DNA from: Bacteroidota bacterium
GTDB lineage: Bacteria; Bacteroidota; Bacteroidia; Bacteroidales; JAADJA01
Length of the DNA stretch: 64,000 nucleotides
NCBI GenBank assembly: GCA_020444515.1
Contig: JAHLKX010000004.1
Span: 62,001 to 126,000, forward strand
Reading direction: 5' to 3'
How positions within the stretch are numbered: position 1 is the first letter of the stretch; every line of letters starts with the position of its first letter. A program made the translations under genes and the position numbers. Below the pieces are notes generated by a model, which worked only from the letters and a program-made list of their open reading frames with translations, was not told where the DNA came from and did not search any database. This document shows, piece by piece, positions 54,335-62,306 of this stretch.

Positions 54335-57300
54335 ATGAAGAGAATCATACATTCCATTATTACAATTACGGTTTTGATTATTGCTTTTCAAAGCATTAAA
54401 GCAGAGAAGGTGGATTCCCTCCAGGTTAGAGAACCTGAAGGGGCATCATGGATCGATTCGGTTATGAAATCCCTGTCACTTGAAGAAAAGATTGCCCAGT
54501 TAATGATGATCCGGACCTATTCCAACAAAGACGAACTTTACTATTCTCAGGCAGAATCCCTCATTAAAAAATATAATATCGGTGGGCTTTGCTTTTTTCA
54601 GGGTGGCCCCCAGCGACAGGCGATGCTCACAAACAGGTATCAGCAGGCTGCAAAAACACCCCTATTGATTGCCCTTGACGCAGAATGGGGTTTGGGTATG
54701 CGACTCGATAGCACCTTTTCTTATCCTTTCCAAATGACCCTGGGATCCATAGACGATGACACCCTGATATACCAAATGGGACAACAAATTGCGTTACAAC
54801 TCAGATCCATTGGCACACATATTAACTTTGCTCCTGTTGTAGATATCAATAATAATCCACTCAATCCGGTGATCAATAGCCGCTCGTTTGGTGCCAATCG
54901 CGAACGGGTCGCTGAAAAGGGGATCGCTTACATGAAAGGCTTGCAGGATGGTGGCATCATTGCAACGGCCAAACATTTTCCCGGTCATGGCGATACCGAC
55001 TCCGATTCACACTACACCCTGCCGGTCATCAATCATTCCCGCGAAAGGCTGGACTCAATTGAGTTTTTTCCCTTTGGTAAATTGATTGAAAACGGGCTGG
55101 ATGCCATAATGGTTGCCCATCTTTTTATTCCCGCACTTGATAGCAGTGAAAATATCCCAACAACCTTATCCAAAAATGTAGTGAATGGCTTGCTCAAGGA
55201 GGAGATGGGATTCAAAGGATTGGTTATTACCGATGCACTTGATATGAAGGGGGTTACACAAGGATATGAACCCGGAGAAATTGAAAGACTGGCTTTCATG
55301 GCGGGCAATGACATTTTACTGCTGCCACAAGATGTAGGAGCAGCCATAACAGCTATCAAAAGTGCAGTCGATAACGGAACCATCAGCGAAAAAGATATAA
55401 CCGATCGCTGCCGCAAAGTCATCACTTATAAATGGAAAGTTGGTTTAAATGCTCTTCAGCCGGTATCATCCGATTCCATATCCAGGACCATTCTCAATCC
55501 CATGCATGATCTGCTGGAGCGGGAAATTTTTGAAGAAGCCATAACGCTGTTAAAAAACCACAACTCACTGATACCGCTTCGAAACCTTGATACTTTAAAA
55601 ATTGCTGTTGTATCAGCGGGCGCACCTGAAATTACCGGATTTCAGGAAATGCTTGGAAATTATACCCATATCACTCCTTTTAACATTCTTGGATCTTCTA
55701 CGCCAGAACAACAGGAGCTTTTGATCAGCAAGCTTGAACCTTTTAACCTGGTCATCCTGGGTATTCATGGAACGAATATATATCCAACCCGTAATTTTGG
55801 AATTTCGGATCAAACCTTAAAACTGGCCTCTTCCATTGCTTCATCAAAAAAAACCATTCTGTCCTTATTTGCCAGTCCTTACAGTCTTGCATTGATCGAC
55901 TCCCTTGAAAAGTTTGAAGCCATTTTACTCGGGCACCAGGATTTGCGCGTTGCCAATGAGATTGCTGCACAAATCATCATGGGTAGTATCGATGCCAACG
56001 GAAAGTTGCCTGTTACCGCAGCAGAAGCATATCCGGCTGGTTTTGGCCTCCACACCAATCCCATTAACAGGCTTAAATATACCATTCCTGAAGAAGTAAA
56101 TATTAAGCGGGAAGATCTTTTCCTGATTGACACCATTGTTTTTAATAACATTCGTGATGAAGCCATCCCCGGATGTCAGGTACTGGTGGCCGTTGATGGA
56201 AAAGTCATTTACCATAAAGCTTTTGGATACCACACTTATAAAAAAGGGGATTTTGTTAAAACAACTGATTTGTATGACCTGGCCAGTATTACCAAAGTTG
56301 CTGCAACCACCCTGGGTGTGATGAAACTCTATGATATTGGCCGGATGGATATTGATCAAAAACTGGCAAATTACCTCCTGTATCTTACTGGAACCAACAA
56401 GGAAAATATCAATATCCGAGAATTAATGGCCCATCAGGCAAGGCTAAAACCATGGATACCTTTCTATCTCAATACGATCCAAAATGGAAAACCTGATAAA
56501 AAGCTTTACTCCGATCATCCTGATGATCAACACACTTTCAAGGTAGCAGATAAACTTTACCTGGACCGGAATTATCATTTTATATTGTATGATACCATTG
56601 TTCAGTCAGAACTAAGAAAAAGAAAAGAATACAAATACAGTGATCTGGGCTTTATACTGCTAAAACAAGCCATTGAAAACCTCACAAATAAACCGCTTGA
56701 TCAGTATACCGATGAACAGTTTTACAAACCACTTGGATTGCAGTACACTTGCTTTAATCCACTCAACAGGCATAGGCCTGTTTGCATTGTCCCAACAGAA
56801 CAGGATGACTATTTCAGGAACCAGTTGATCCATGGATATGTGCACGATCCGGGGGCAGCTATGCTGGGTGGTGTTTCTGGACATGCCGGGCTATTTTCAA
56901 ATGCCAATGAACTGGCAGTGATCATGCAAATGCTTTTGCAAAGGGGTAAATATGGAGGCCGTGAGTATTTCAGGGAAAGTACAGTCCGTCAGTTTACCAA
57001 ACAACAATTCCCATTGAATGAAAACCGACGGGGAATTGGATTTGACAAGCCTGAACCTGAAAACCGCGACAAAGGACCCACCTGTTCCAGTGCTTCCCTT
57101 GAAAGTTTTGGACATTCCGGTTTTACCGGCACCTATGCATGGGCTGATCCAAAATACAATCTGGTGTATGTATTCCTTTCAAACCGTGTGAATCCTACCG
57201 CAGCCAATATCAAACTCATCCAAAACAATACGCGCACAGAGATCATGCAGGTGATTTACAATGCCATAGAAAAATCAGGTAAATTTCAACAACCATCAGA

Positions 57301-57343
57301 TGAGATAGGCATCCTTGAAACGCCATTACCTTTTCATGATTAA
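54335..57343 (+). CDS. Fusion of GH3 beta-N-acetylhexosaminidase-like and beta-lactamase-fold domains
   Basis: 1002 residues from the ATG at 54335. After the signal peptide, residues about 35-380 are a GH3 N-terminal barrel with the NagZ-type motif KHFPGHGDTDSDSH and nucleophile Asp in VITDALDMKGV. A GH3 C-terminal alpha/beta domain follows (about 395-575). Residues about 595-985 are a serine hydrolase of the beta-lactamase/transpeptidase fold with S-x-x-K in DLASITKVAATT, a Tyr motif YKYSDLGF, and a final GHSGFTGTY. Such fusions occur in Bacteroidota and suggest combined action on peptidoglycan. The stop overlaps the convergent next gene by 4 bp (TTAA). Confidence 0.93.
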   Translation: MKRIIHSIITITVLIIAFQSIKAEKVDSLQVREPEGASWIDSVMKSLSLEEKIAQLMMIRTYSNKDELYYSQAESLIKKYNIGGLCFFQGGPQRQAMLTNRYQQAAKTPLLIALDAEWGLGMRLDSTFSYPFQMTLGSIDDDTLIYQMGQQIALQLRSIGTHINFAPVVDINNNPLNPVINSRSFGANRERVAEKGIAYMKGLQDGGIIATAKHFPGHGDTDSDSHYTLPVINHSRERLDSIEFFPFGKLIENGLDAIMVAHLFIPALDSSENIPTTLSKNVVNGLLKEEMGFKGLVITDALDMKGVTQGYEPGEIERLAFMAGNDILLLPQDVGAAITAIKSAVDNGTISEKDITDRCRKVITYKWKVGLNALQPVSSDSISRTILNPMHDLLEREIFEEAITLLKNHNSLIPLRNLDTLKIAVVSAGAPEITGFQEMLGNYTHITPFNILGSSTPEQQELLISKLEPFNLVILGIHGTNIYPTRNFGISDQTLKLASSIASSKKTILSLFASPYSLALIDSLEKFEAILLGHQDLRVANEIAAQIIMGSIDANGKLPVTAAEAYPAGFGLHTNPINRLKYTIPEEVNIKREDLFLIDTIVFNNIRDEAIPGCQVLVAVDGKVIYHKAFGYHTYKKGDFVKTTDLYDLASITKVAATTLGVMKLYDIGRMDIDQKLANYLLYLTGTNKENINIRELMAHQARLKPWIPFYLNTIQNGKPDKKLYSDHPDDQHTFKVADKLYLDRNYHFILYDTIVQSELRKRKEYKYSDLGFILLKQAIENLTNKPLDQYTDEQFYKPLGLQYTCFNPLNRHRPVCIVPTEQDDYFRNQLIHGYVHDPGAAMLGGVSGHAGLFSNANELAVIMQMLLQRGKYGGREYFRESTVRQFTKQQFPLNENRRGIGFDKPEPENRDKGPTCSSASLESFGHSGFTGTYAWADPKYNLVYVFLSNRVNPTAANIKLIQNNTRTEIMQVIYNAIEKSGKFQQPSDEIGILETPLPFHD

Positions 57344-58800
57344 TCCAGTATTTCCTGGATATCTTTTATCCGAATGCCATCCTTGTATCCAACCACAAAA
57401 GCCCCGGTCACGCCACGGTTTATCATTTTATCACGAATACTGAGGGCATCGTCATATGAATCGAAATTACCGACTGTATAAAGATAAAGACCGTTTTTAT
57501 ACTCTTTGTATACCTCCTCTTCGATTTCAAACATTTCCCGGATGACCCTGGTTGAAATATTTCCATCTGCCGAAGCCAGAAGTTGGACACTGAAAGCTCT
57601 GTCAATTACGGGTCGTTTATTTTCAACGATCAATTCTCCTTCCGATGCAACGGCCAAACTGTTTATCAACTCTGAGAGGTTTATCCTTTCACCATCCCGG
57701 TAGGCTACTACAAAAGCATCCTTTACATTATAACGAGATACCAAAATATTGCGGTATTCTTTGGCCTTCCAATATTTAATAAACTCACCGGTAGAATAAC
57801 GATACCAGCCATTGCCTTCATTCATTTTTAATTCACCGGGTAATTTCAATTTCGCTTTAATCTTGTCAGGATCACTTTCTGTTCTGGAGGCTGAAACCTG
57901 AACCCTGAATTCTACGCCAGGCCAGGGAGAATCGTAAAGACCTGACTCCAATTCAGCTGCCAGAAGTTGGTCTTCAAGTGTAAGGTTTGGTTTTACAGGA
58001 ACTACTTTTTTGGCCGGTTTAAAATTCGGTTCCGGAAAATCATCAGGTTTTTCGTAAACAATTTCTCGTGGAGGAATCATTGGCTTTTTCTTCTCGCGTT
58101 TGATAAAATAGTAAGTTACTCCCACGAAATTATAACTGTAGAAATCGAATTTAAATCCTCCTTCATTGGCATCCAGCTTATCTGAATTAACAGGTCTTAA
58201 GGTTCCTTCAAAATTAACTGACCAATGCTTATTGAACCGATAATCAACGCCCATTCCGAAAGGCAATACCGGTTCCAGTGTTCTGCCGAATAAACCTGAC
58301 CCTGTTTTATGTCCATTTCCCTGTATCACCTCATTGGTAAATCGATTTTTCAGTTCTGCCTTCCAATGCGAAAACCCAATACCACCCATGGCATAAACGC
58401 TAATTTTGCGTTCTTCATTCCCCCACAACAGATTGAGAAGCTCCAATCGCACACTGAGACTGGTTTCAATTACATTCCCTTCAAACCAAATGGCATCTTT
58501 TCGTTTGGTACCTGAGAGTTGTCCCTGCATGAATTGCCCCCGCACAATGAACAATGGACTAATTTTTTTCTGAGCCATCAAGCTGTAACCAAAACGCCAT
58601 TCGCTGTTATTTCTGAAAACCCGGTAAAATCGATAATTATCAGTGTCGCCATAAAAAAGATTGGGTCCTCCTCCTGCATTGATGGACCAATCTTTCCAAA
58701 AACCAGACTGTTGTTTTTGAGCTGCTGCTGATGGGGAAAAATTTAATTGGAAAAATACCAGACACATCAGGAATTGACCAATTGATAAAAAGATTTTCAT
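57340..58800 (-). CDS. Outer-membrane beta-barrel protein with two SPOR-like repeats
   Basis: 486 residues from the ATG at 58800, placed just downstream of a strong promoter. After the signal peptide, residues about 30-235 form a small beta-barrel (WSINAGGGPNLFYGDTDNY, then VYAMGGIGFSHW, FVGVTYYFI). A Pro/Lys linker follows. Two repeats are SPOR-like: FRVQVSASR ... GWYRYSTGEF ... DAFVVAYRDGERI, and FSVQLLASA ... GLYLYTVGNFDSYDDA ... GAFVVGYKDGIRI. SPOR domains bind denuded peptidoglycan, so this could anchor the outer membrane to the wall. The convergent GH3/beta-lactamase gene overlaps it by 4 bp. Confidence 0.82.
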   Translation of the reverse strand: MKIFLSIGQFLMCLVFFQLNFSPSAAAQKQQSGFWKDWSINAGGGPNLFYGDTDNYRFYRVFRNNSEWRFGYSLMAQKKISPLFIVRGQFMQGQLSGTKRKDAIWFEGNVIETSLSVRLELLNLLWGNEERKISVYAMGGIGFSHWKAELKNRFTNEVIQGNGHKTGSGLFGRTLEPVLPFGMGVDYRFNKHWSVNFEGTLRPVNSDKLDANEGGFKFDFYSYNFVGVTYYFIKREKKKPMIPPREIVYEKPDDFPEPNFKPAKKVVPVKPNLTLEDQLLAAELESGLYDSPWPGVEFRVQVSASRTESDPDKIKAKLKLPGELKMNEGNGWYRYSTGEFIKYWKAKEYRNILVSRYNVKDAFVVAYRDGERINLSELINSLAVASEGELIVENKRPVIDRAFSVQLLASADGNISTRVIREMFEIEEEVYKEYKNGLYLYTVGNFDSYDDALSIRDKMINRGVTGAFVVGYKDGIRIKDIQEILD

Positions 58801-58821
58801 TATCGCAGAGTTAGGGCAAAA

Positions 58822-58852
58822 CAAATATATAGACTAACTTGAGAAATACAAA
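58822..58852 (-). promoter_or_regulatory. Promoter of the SPOR/beta-barrel gene
   Basis: On the minus strand TTTG (58852-58849) and TATATTTG (58829-58822) with a 19-bp spacer. This is a textbook match to the Bacteroidota promoter, 21 bp before the ATG at 58800. Confidence 0.78.
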
Positions 58853-58991
58853 ATATTTCTGCACAAATAAACATTTCTCTGTGCAATCTTTTTCTTTTGA
58901 TAAAGTTTATTGACCATAATTATTATTTTTGAAGGCTTTTATTGGATTAAATTAATACATTTAGATACATTCATTTATACCCTTAGTTAGA

Positions 58992-59813
58992 ATGAACACA
59001 AAAGGAAAAACTGCACTTATCTGGATATTTTCAATTCTTTTTACCCTCAGCCTGGCTGTTTATCAAAGGTTGACCGGACCCACTTACCCGGTAAGAGGAA
59101 GTCTTGAAATAGCAGGGCAAAAGGTAAAATACAGGTTGATTCGTTCGGAGGAAAGCATTGAACCTGCTGAAGTCATCATTAAAAATGCCCCAAAAGGGAC
59201 AGAAGGATCCATCAGGTACAAGCGTCTTAATGTTGATGAGGAGTGGACAGAAGTTGCTTTTTCATTGAATGGAGATAAGCTTTCGGCGTGGTTACCTGAG
59301 CAACCGCCTGCCGGGAAACTGGAGTATTTTGCAGAACTGACCTATGATGGAGTTCAATATGCATTGAATACAGAACCGGTGGTGATCCGCTTTACGGGCC
59401 CTGTTCCTGATTATGTGCTCATCCCGCATATCTTCTTTATGTTTTTGGCCATGTTGTTTTCGACCCGAACCGGAATCGAAGCCATTTTCAAACGCAAGCA
59501 TACCCGCTCACTGGCCCTGTATACGACCGTGTTCTTTTTCCTGGGCGGAATGATCCTGGGTCCGATCGTTCAAAAATATGCTTTTGATGCCTACTGGACC
59601 GGATGGCCTTTCGGCCATGACTTAACCGATAATAAAACCCTTGTAGCCTTTATTGCATGGCTCATTGCCTATTTCAGACTCAGAAAAAATGAGAACAATA
59701 GGGGCTGGGCCATTGCCGCTTCAATTATTTTATTGCTGGTCTATTTGATACCGCATAGCATGTTCGGTTCAGAACTTGATTATTCAACAGGAGATATCAA
59801 TACCGGAAAATAA
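58992..59813 (+). CDS. Membrane protein of unknown function, paired with a rhomboid
   Basis: 273 residues. One N-terminal membrane anchor (about 8-25) is followed by an extracytoplasmic beta-rich domain (about 35-130: PVRGSLEIAGQKVKYRLIRS, then YFAELTYDGVQYALNTEPVVI). Four to five helices follow, with LIPHIFFMFLAMLFSTRTG and WPFGHDLTDNKTLVAFIAW. I do not recognise the family. The rhomboid gene follows after 5 bp, so the two are one operon and may work together. A TATTTTTG box lies at 58924-58931. Confidence 0.75.
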   Translation: MNTKGKTALIWIFSILFTLSLAVYQRLTGPTYPVRGSLEIAGQKVKYRLIRSEESIEPAEVIIKNAPKGTEGSIRYKRLNVDEEWTEVAFSLNGDKLSAWLPEQPPAGKLEYFAELTYDGVQYALNTEPVVIRFTGPVPDYVLIPHIFFMFLAMLFSTRTGIEAIFKRKHTRSLALYTTVFFFLGGMILGPIVQKYAFDAYWTGWPFGHDLTDNKTLVAFIAWLIAYFRLRKNENNRGWAIAASIILLLVYLIPHSMFGSELDYSTGDINTGK

Positions 59814-59818
59814 TTTGA

Positions 59819-60421
59819 ATGACTTATCTTATCATTGGCATTACCGCAATTATTTCAATTGCCGCCTTCAACCGGCAGGATATCTTTGATAAATTAAAAT
59901 TTAATGCATTCTATATCCAAAAGGAGAAGGAATGGTACCGGTTTTTAAGTTACGGACTGATCCACGCCGACTGGATGCACTTACTGATCAATATGTTTGT
60001 GCTATATTCTTTTGGCGATATTGTTGAAACACTATTCCGGGAATTATTTGGAATAAAAGGAATTGCTTTCTATTTTCTTTTATACCTGGGAGGGATAGCC
60101 TTTAGTACATTATGGGATTTCGGCAAATATAAAGACAATGTATTTTACAATGCTGTTGGGGCCTCGGGAGCTGTTTCAGCCATTGTCTTTTCCTCTATCA
60201 TCTTATATCCGCAAGGTAAAATATTCCTATTTTTTATTCCCCTGGGCATACCCGCGCCGATATTTGGTCTGCTCTACCTGGTATATTCTGCATACATGGC
60301 CAGGCGCGGGTCAGACAACATCGGTCACAGTGCTCATTTCTGGGGTGCCATTTTTGGTATCGTTTTCACCATCGCCCTGGAACCCAGACTGATTTCACAT
60401 TTCCTGAATAATGTATTTTAA
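59819..60421 (+). CDS. Rhomboid-family intramembrane serine protease
   Basis: 200 residues with about six helices. The rhomboid marks are visible: HADWMHLLINMFVLYSFG in the helix 2 region, the catalytic Ser S116 in NAVGASGAVSA (G-x-S-G), and catalytic His H173 in GHSAHFWGAIFG. It cleaves single-pass membrane proteins within the bilayer. The substrate is unknown; the co-transcribed membrane protein upstream is a possible partner. A strong terminator follows at 60478-60503. Confidence 0.92.
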   Translation: MTYLIIGITAIISIAAFNRQDIFDKLKFNAFYIQKEKEWYRFLSYGLIHADWMHLLINMFVLYSFGDIVETLFRELFGIKGIAFYFLLYLGGIAFSTLWDFGKYKDNVFYNAVGASGAVSAIVFSSIILYPQGKIFLFFIPLGIPAPIFGLLYLVYSAYMARRGSDNIGHSAHFWGAIFGIVFTIALEPRLISHFLNNVF

Positions 60422-60477
60422 TGTATTGATTCGTAATTCAGTGTTCAAGTTCATGAACAGTTTTGTTTTATAGGTTT

Positions 60478-60503
60478 CAAAAAGGGCTCAATAGCCCTTT
60501 TTT
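60478..60503 (+). terminator. Intrinsic terminator of the rhomboid operon
   Basis: 8-bp stem AAAGGGCT / AGCCCTTT with loop CAAT, flanked by A and T runs that extend the pairing. It lies 56 bp after the stop codon. Confidence 0.9.
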
Positions 60504-60695
60504 GGTATGCAGAATCAAAATTAATGGCTCCCAATAAAAACTAAAAGTTCCCAATTTTAGATTTTGGAAATTTAATACCAATTGCTGAAAGTATTGGTTT
60601 TTCAACTCATATGGAGCATATTCACCTATGGCATGAATTTTTTATTATCTCAGCAAAAACCATTTTCAATAACTCTTCAATCAAATCAATGCATC

Positions 60696-62222
60696 ATGAA
60701 AAAAATCTATTCTTTCTTCATAATTATGATTGTTATCGGATTATCCGCAACCCTTTACGGTCAGAATTATGCGTTGCAGTTTTCCGAAAATTCGGCTGGT
60801 CTTTTCAAGAACACCGTTACCACCAGTGGTATTGACGTAAACGGCAATTCTACGTTATCGGTTGAGGCCTGGGTAAATCTCAATTCATACAGGATCGGAA
60901 GTCCTGTTTTGTTTAAAGAAAACGGCACCAATTGCGTAGCTAAATTTATTGCCTTTTACTTTTTTGTTGATGAAATCGGAAAGGTCGGGCTAGGACTGGG
61001 CAATGGAACCAATTTTAATGTAGCACTTTCCAATAATGCTATTGGATTAAATGAATGGCATCATATTGCTGCCACCTGGGATGGGTCAATCATTACGATA
61101 TACATCGACGGAGTGGCTGACGGATCAGCTGCAGCAGGTGGTCAACTCTATGATGATGGTTTGGAAATGAACATTGGAAACCGCTGGAATTGCCTGCGTA
61201 GATCATACGATGGTATAATTGATGAAGTCAGAATATGGAAAGATGTAAGAACTGAAGCTGAAATTAATGCCAATATTTACAGGTCATTGCCAGATCCTGC
61301 TTCTGAAGATGACCTGATTGTTTATTACAAATTTGATGCGGGCACTGGAACAACTGCATTTGATCATGGGCCCAATGGTTTGAATGGTCAGTTGGGTGGT
61401 GTAATATTCCCCTCCAGCACATCTACCGAACCTGCCTGGGTACTTTCAACGGTTCCGTTTATAAGCTGCCCGGAGGTCGATCTGGGCGAGGATCAACTGG
61501 TATATTATGGTTATAATCCCTATGCATGTGCTACCCTTACTGCAGAGGTTACAGGGGGCACTCCTCCTTATAGCTATGCATGGAGTAATGGTGAAACGAA
61601 CCAAAGTATTGAAGTTTGTCCGGATGAACCTTCAGTTTATGGTGTCACTGTAACCGATGCCAACGACTGCTCGGTAAGTGCTGAAACATTCGTGGATGTC
61701 ATCAATGTTAAATGTGGTTGGGGTGGACATAAAGTATTAATGTGTCATAGTTCATTTTGGTTTCCCAACTTTCAGTATACCATCTGTGTTCATCAATTTC
61801 TGGTGCCCTGGTTACTCTATTTCGGAGATCAGTTGGGTTCATGCAATAATTACAAATCCATTCCACTACTGGGTGAAGTACCCGAATTTAATTCAGAAAA
61901 AGAAATTCAGGACTTTGACTGGAAAATGTTTCAAGAATATCAACTCAGTAATCCCGGATTGATTGAAAATAGTTTGATTGTTTACCCAAACCCTGTTCAG
62001 ACGTACGCAAACATCGAATTCAACTCCCATACGAATGAATTCACAACAGTTGAAGTATATGACCTCATGGGTCAAAAAATAGAAACCCTGTTTAGCGACC
62101 TGATGAAAGCTGGACAGCAATACCGGGTCAACTTGAATGCAAGTGAATATAGAAGTGGCACTTATCTTATTGTGCTCAGGCAGGCTGAAACGGTAAAGCG
62201 TCAAAAAATCACCTTACGGTAA
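60696..62222 (+). CDS. Secreted LamG / SprB-repeat protein with T9SS type A sorting domain
   Basis: 508 residues from the ATG at 60696; in-frame codons upstream precede the signal peptide. Residues about 22-240 form a LamG/concanavalin-like domain (LSVEAWVNLNSY, EWHHIAATWDGSIITIYIDG, DGIIDEVRIWKDVR). One SprB-type repeat follows (TGGTPPYSYAWSNGETNQSIEV). Then comes a Cys-rich segment VLMCHSS ... YTICVHQFLVPWLL ... GDQLGSC. It resembles the CH-TICV-VP-L-GD-LG-C module of Bacteroidota surface proteins, but with unusual hydrophobic substitutions. A type A tail ends it (VYPNPVQTYANIEF ... KITLR). Probably a surface carbohydrate-binding or adhesion protein. Confidence 0.87.
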   Translation: MKKIYSFFIIMIVIGLSATLYGQNYALQFSENSAGLFKNTVTTSGIDVNGNSTLSVEAWVNLNSYRIGSPVLFKENGTNCVAKFIAFYFFVDEIGKVGLGLGNGTNFNVALSNNAIGLNEWHHIAATWDGSIITIYIDGVADGSAAAGGQLYDDGLEMNIGNRWNCLRRSYDGIIDEVRIWKDVRTEAEINANIYRSLPDPASEDDLIVYYKFDAGTGTTAFDHGPNGLNGQLGGVIFPSSTSTEPAWVLSTVPFISCPEVDLGEDQLVYYGYNPYACATLTAEVTGGTPPYSYAWSNGETNQSIEVCPDEPSVYGVTVTDANDCSVSAETFVDVINVKCGWGGHKVLMCHSSFWFPNFQYTICVHQFLVPWLLYFGDQLGSCNNYKSIPLLGEVPEFNSEKEIQDFDWKMFQEYQLSNPGLIENSLIVYPNPVQTYANIEFNSHTNEFTTVEVYDLMGQKIETLFSDLMKAGQQYRVNLNASEYRSGTYLIVLRQAETVKRQKITLR

Positions 62223-62240
62223 GTTTAACTATCCAAAAAA

Positions 62241-62270
62241 AATCGCTGGCACTGATGTCAGCGATTTTTT
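62241..62270. terminator. Bidirectional terminator
   Basis: Stem of 8 bp AATCGCTG / CAGCGATT, extendable to 11 with a G-U pair, loop CTGA, with A-run before and T-run after. It lies between two convergent genes. Confidence 0.9.
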
Positions 62271-62306
62271 TATTTTGGCAATTTTAATAAACTGATGGCC
62301 ATATTG

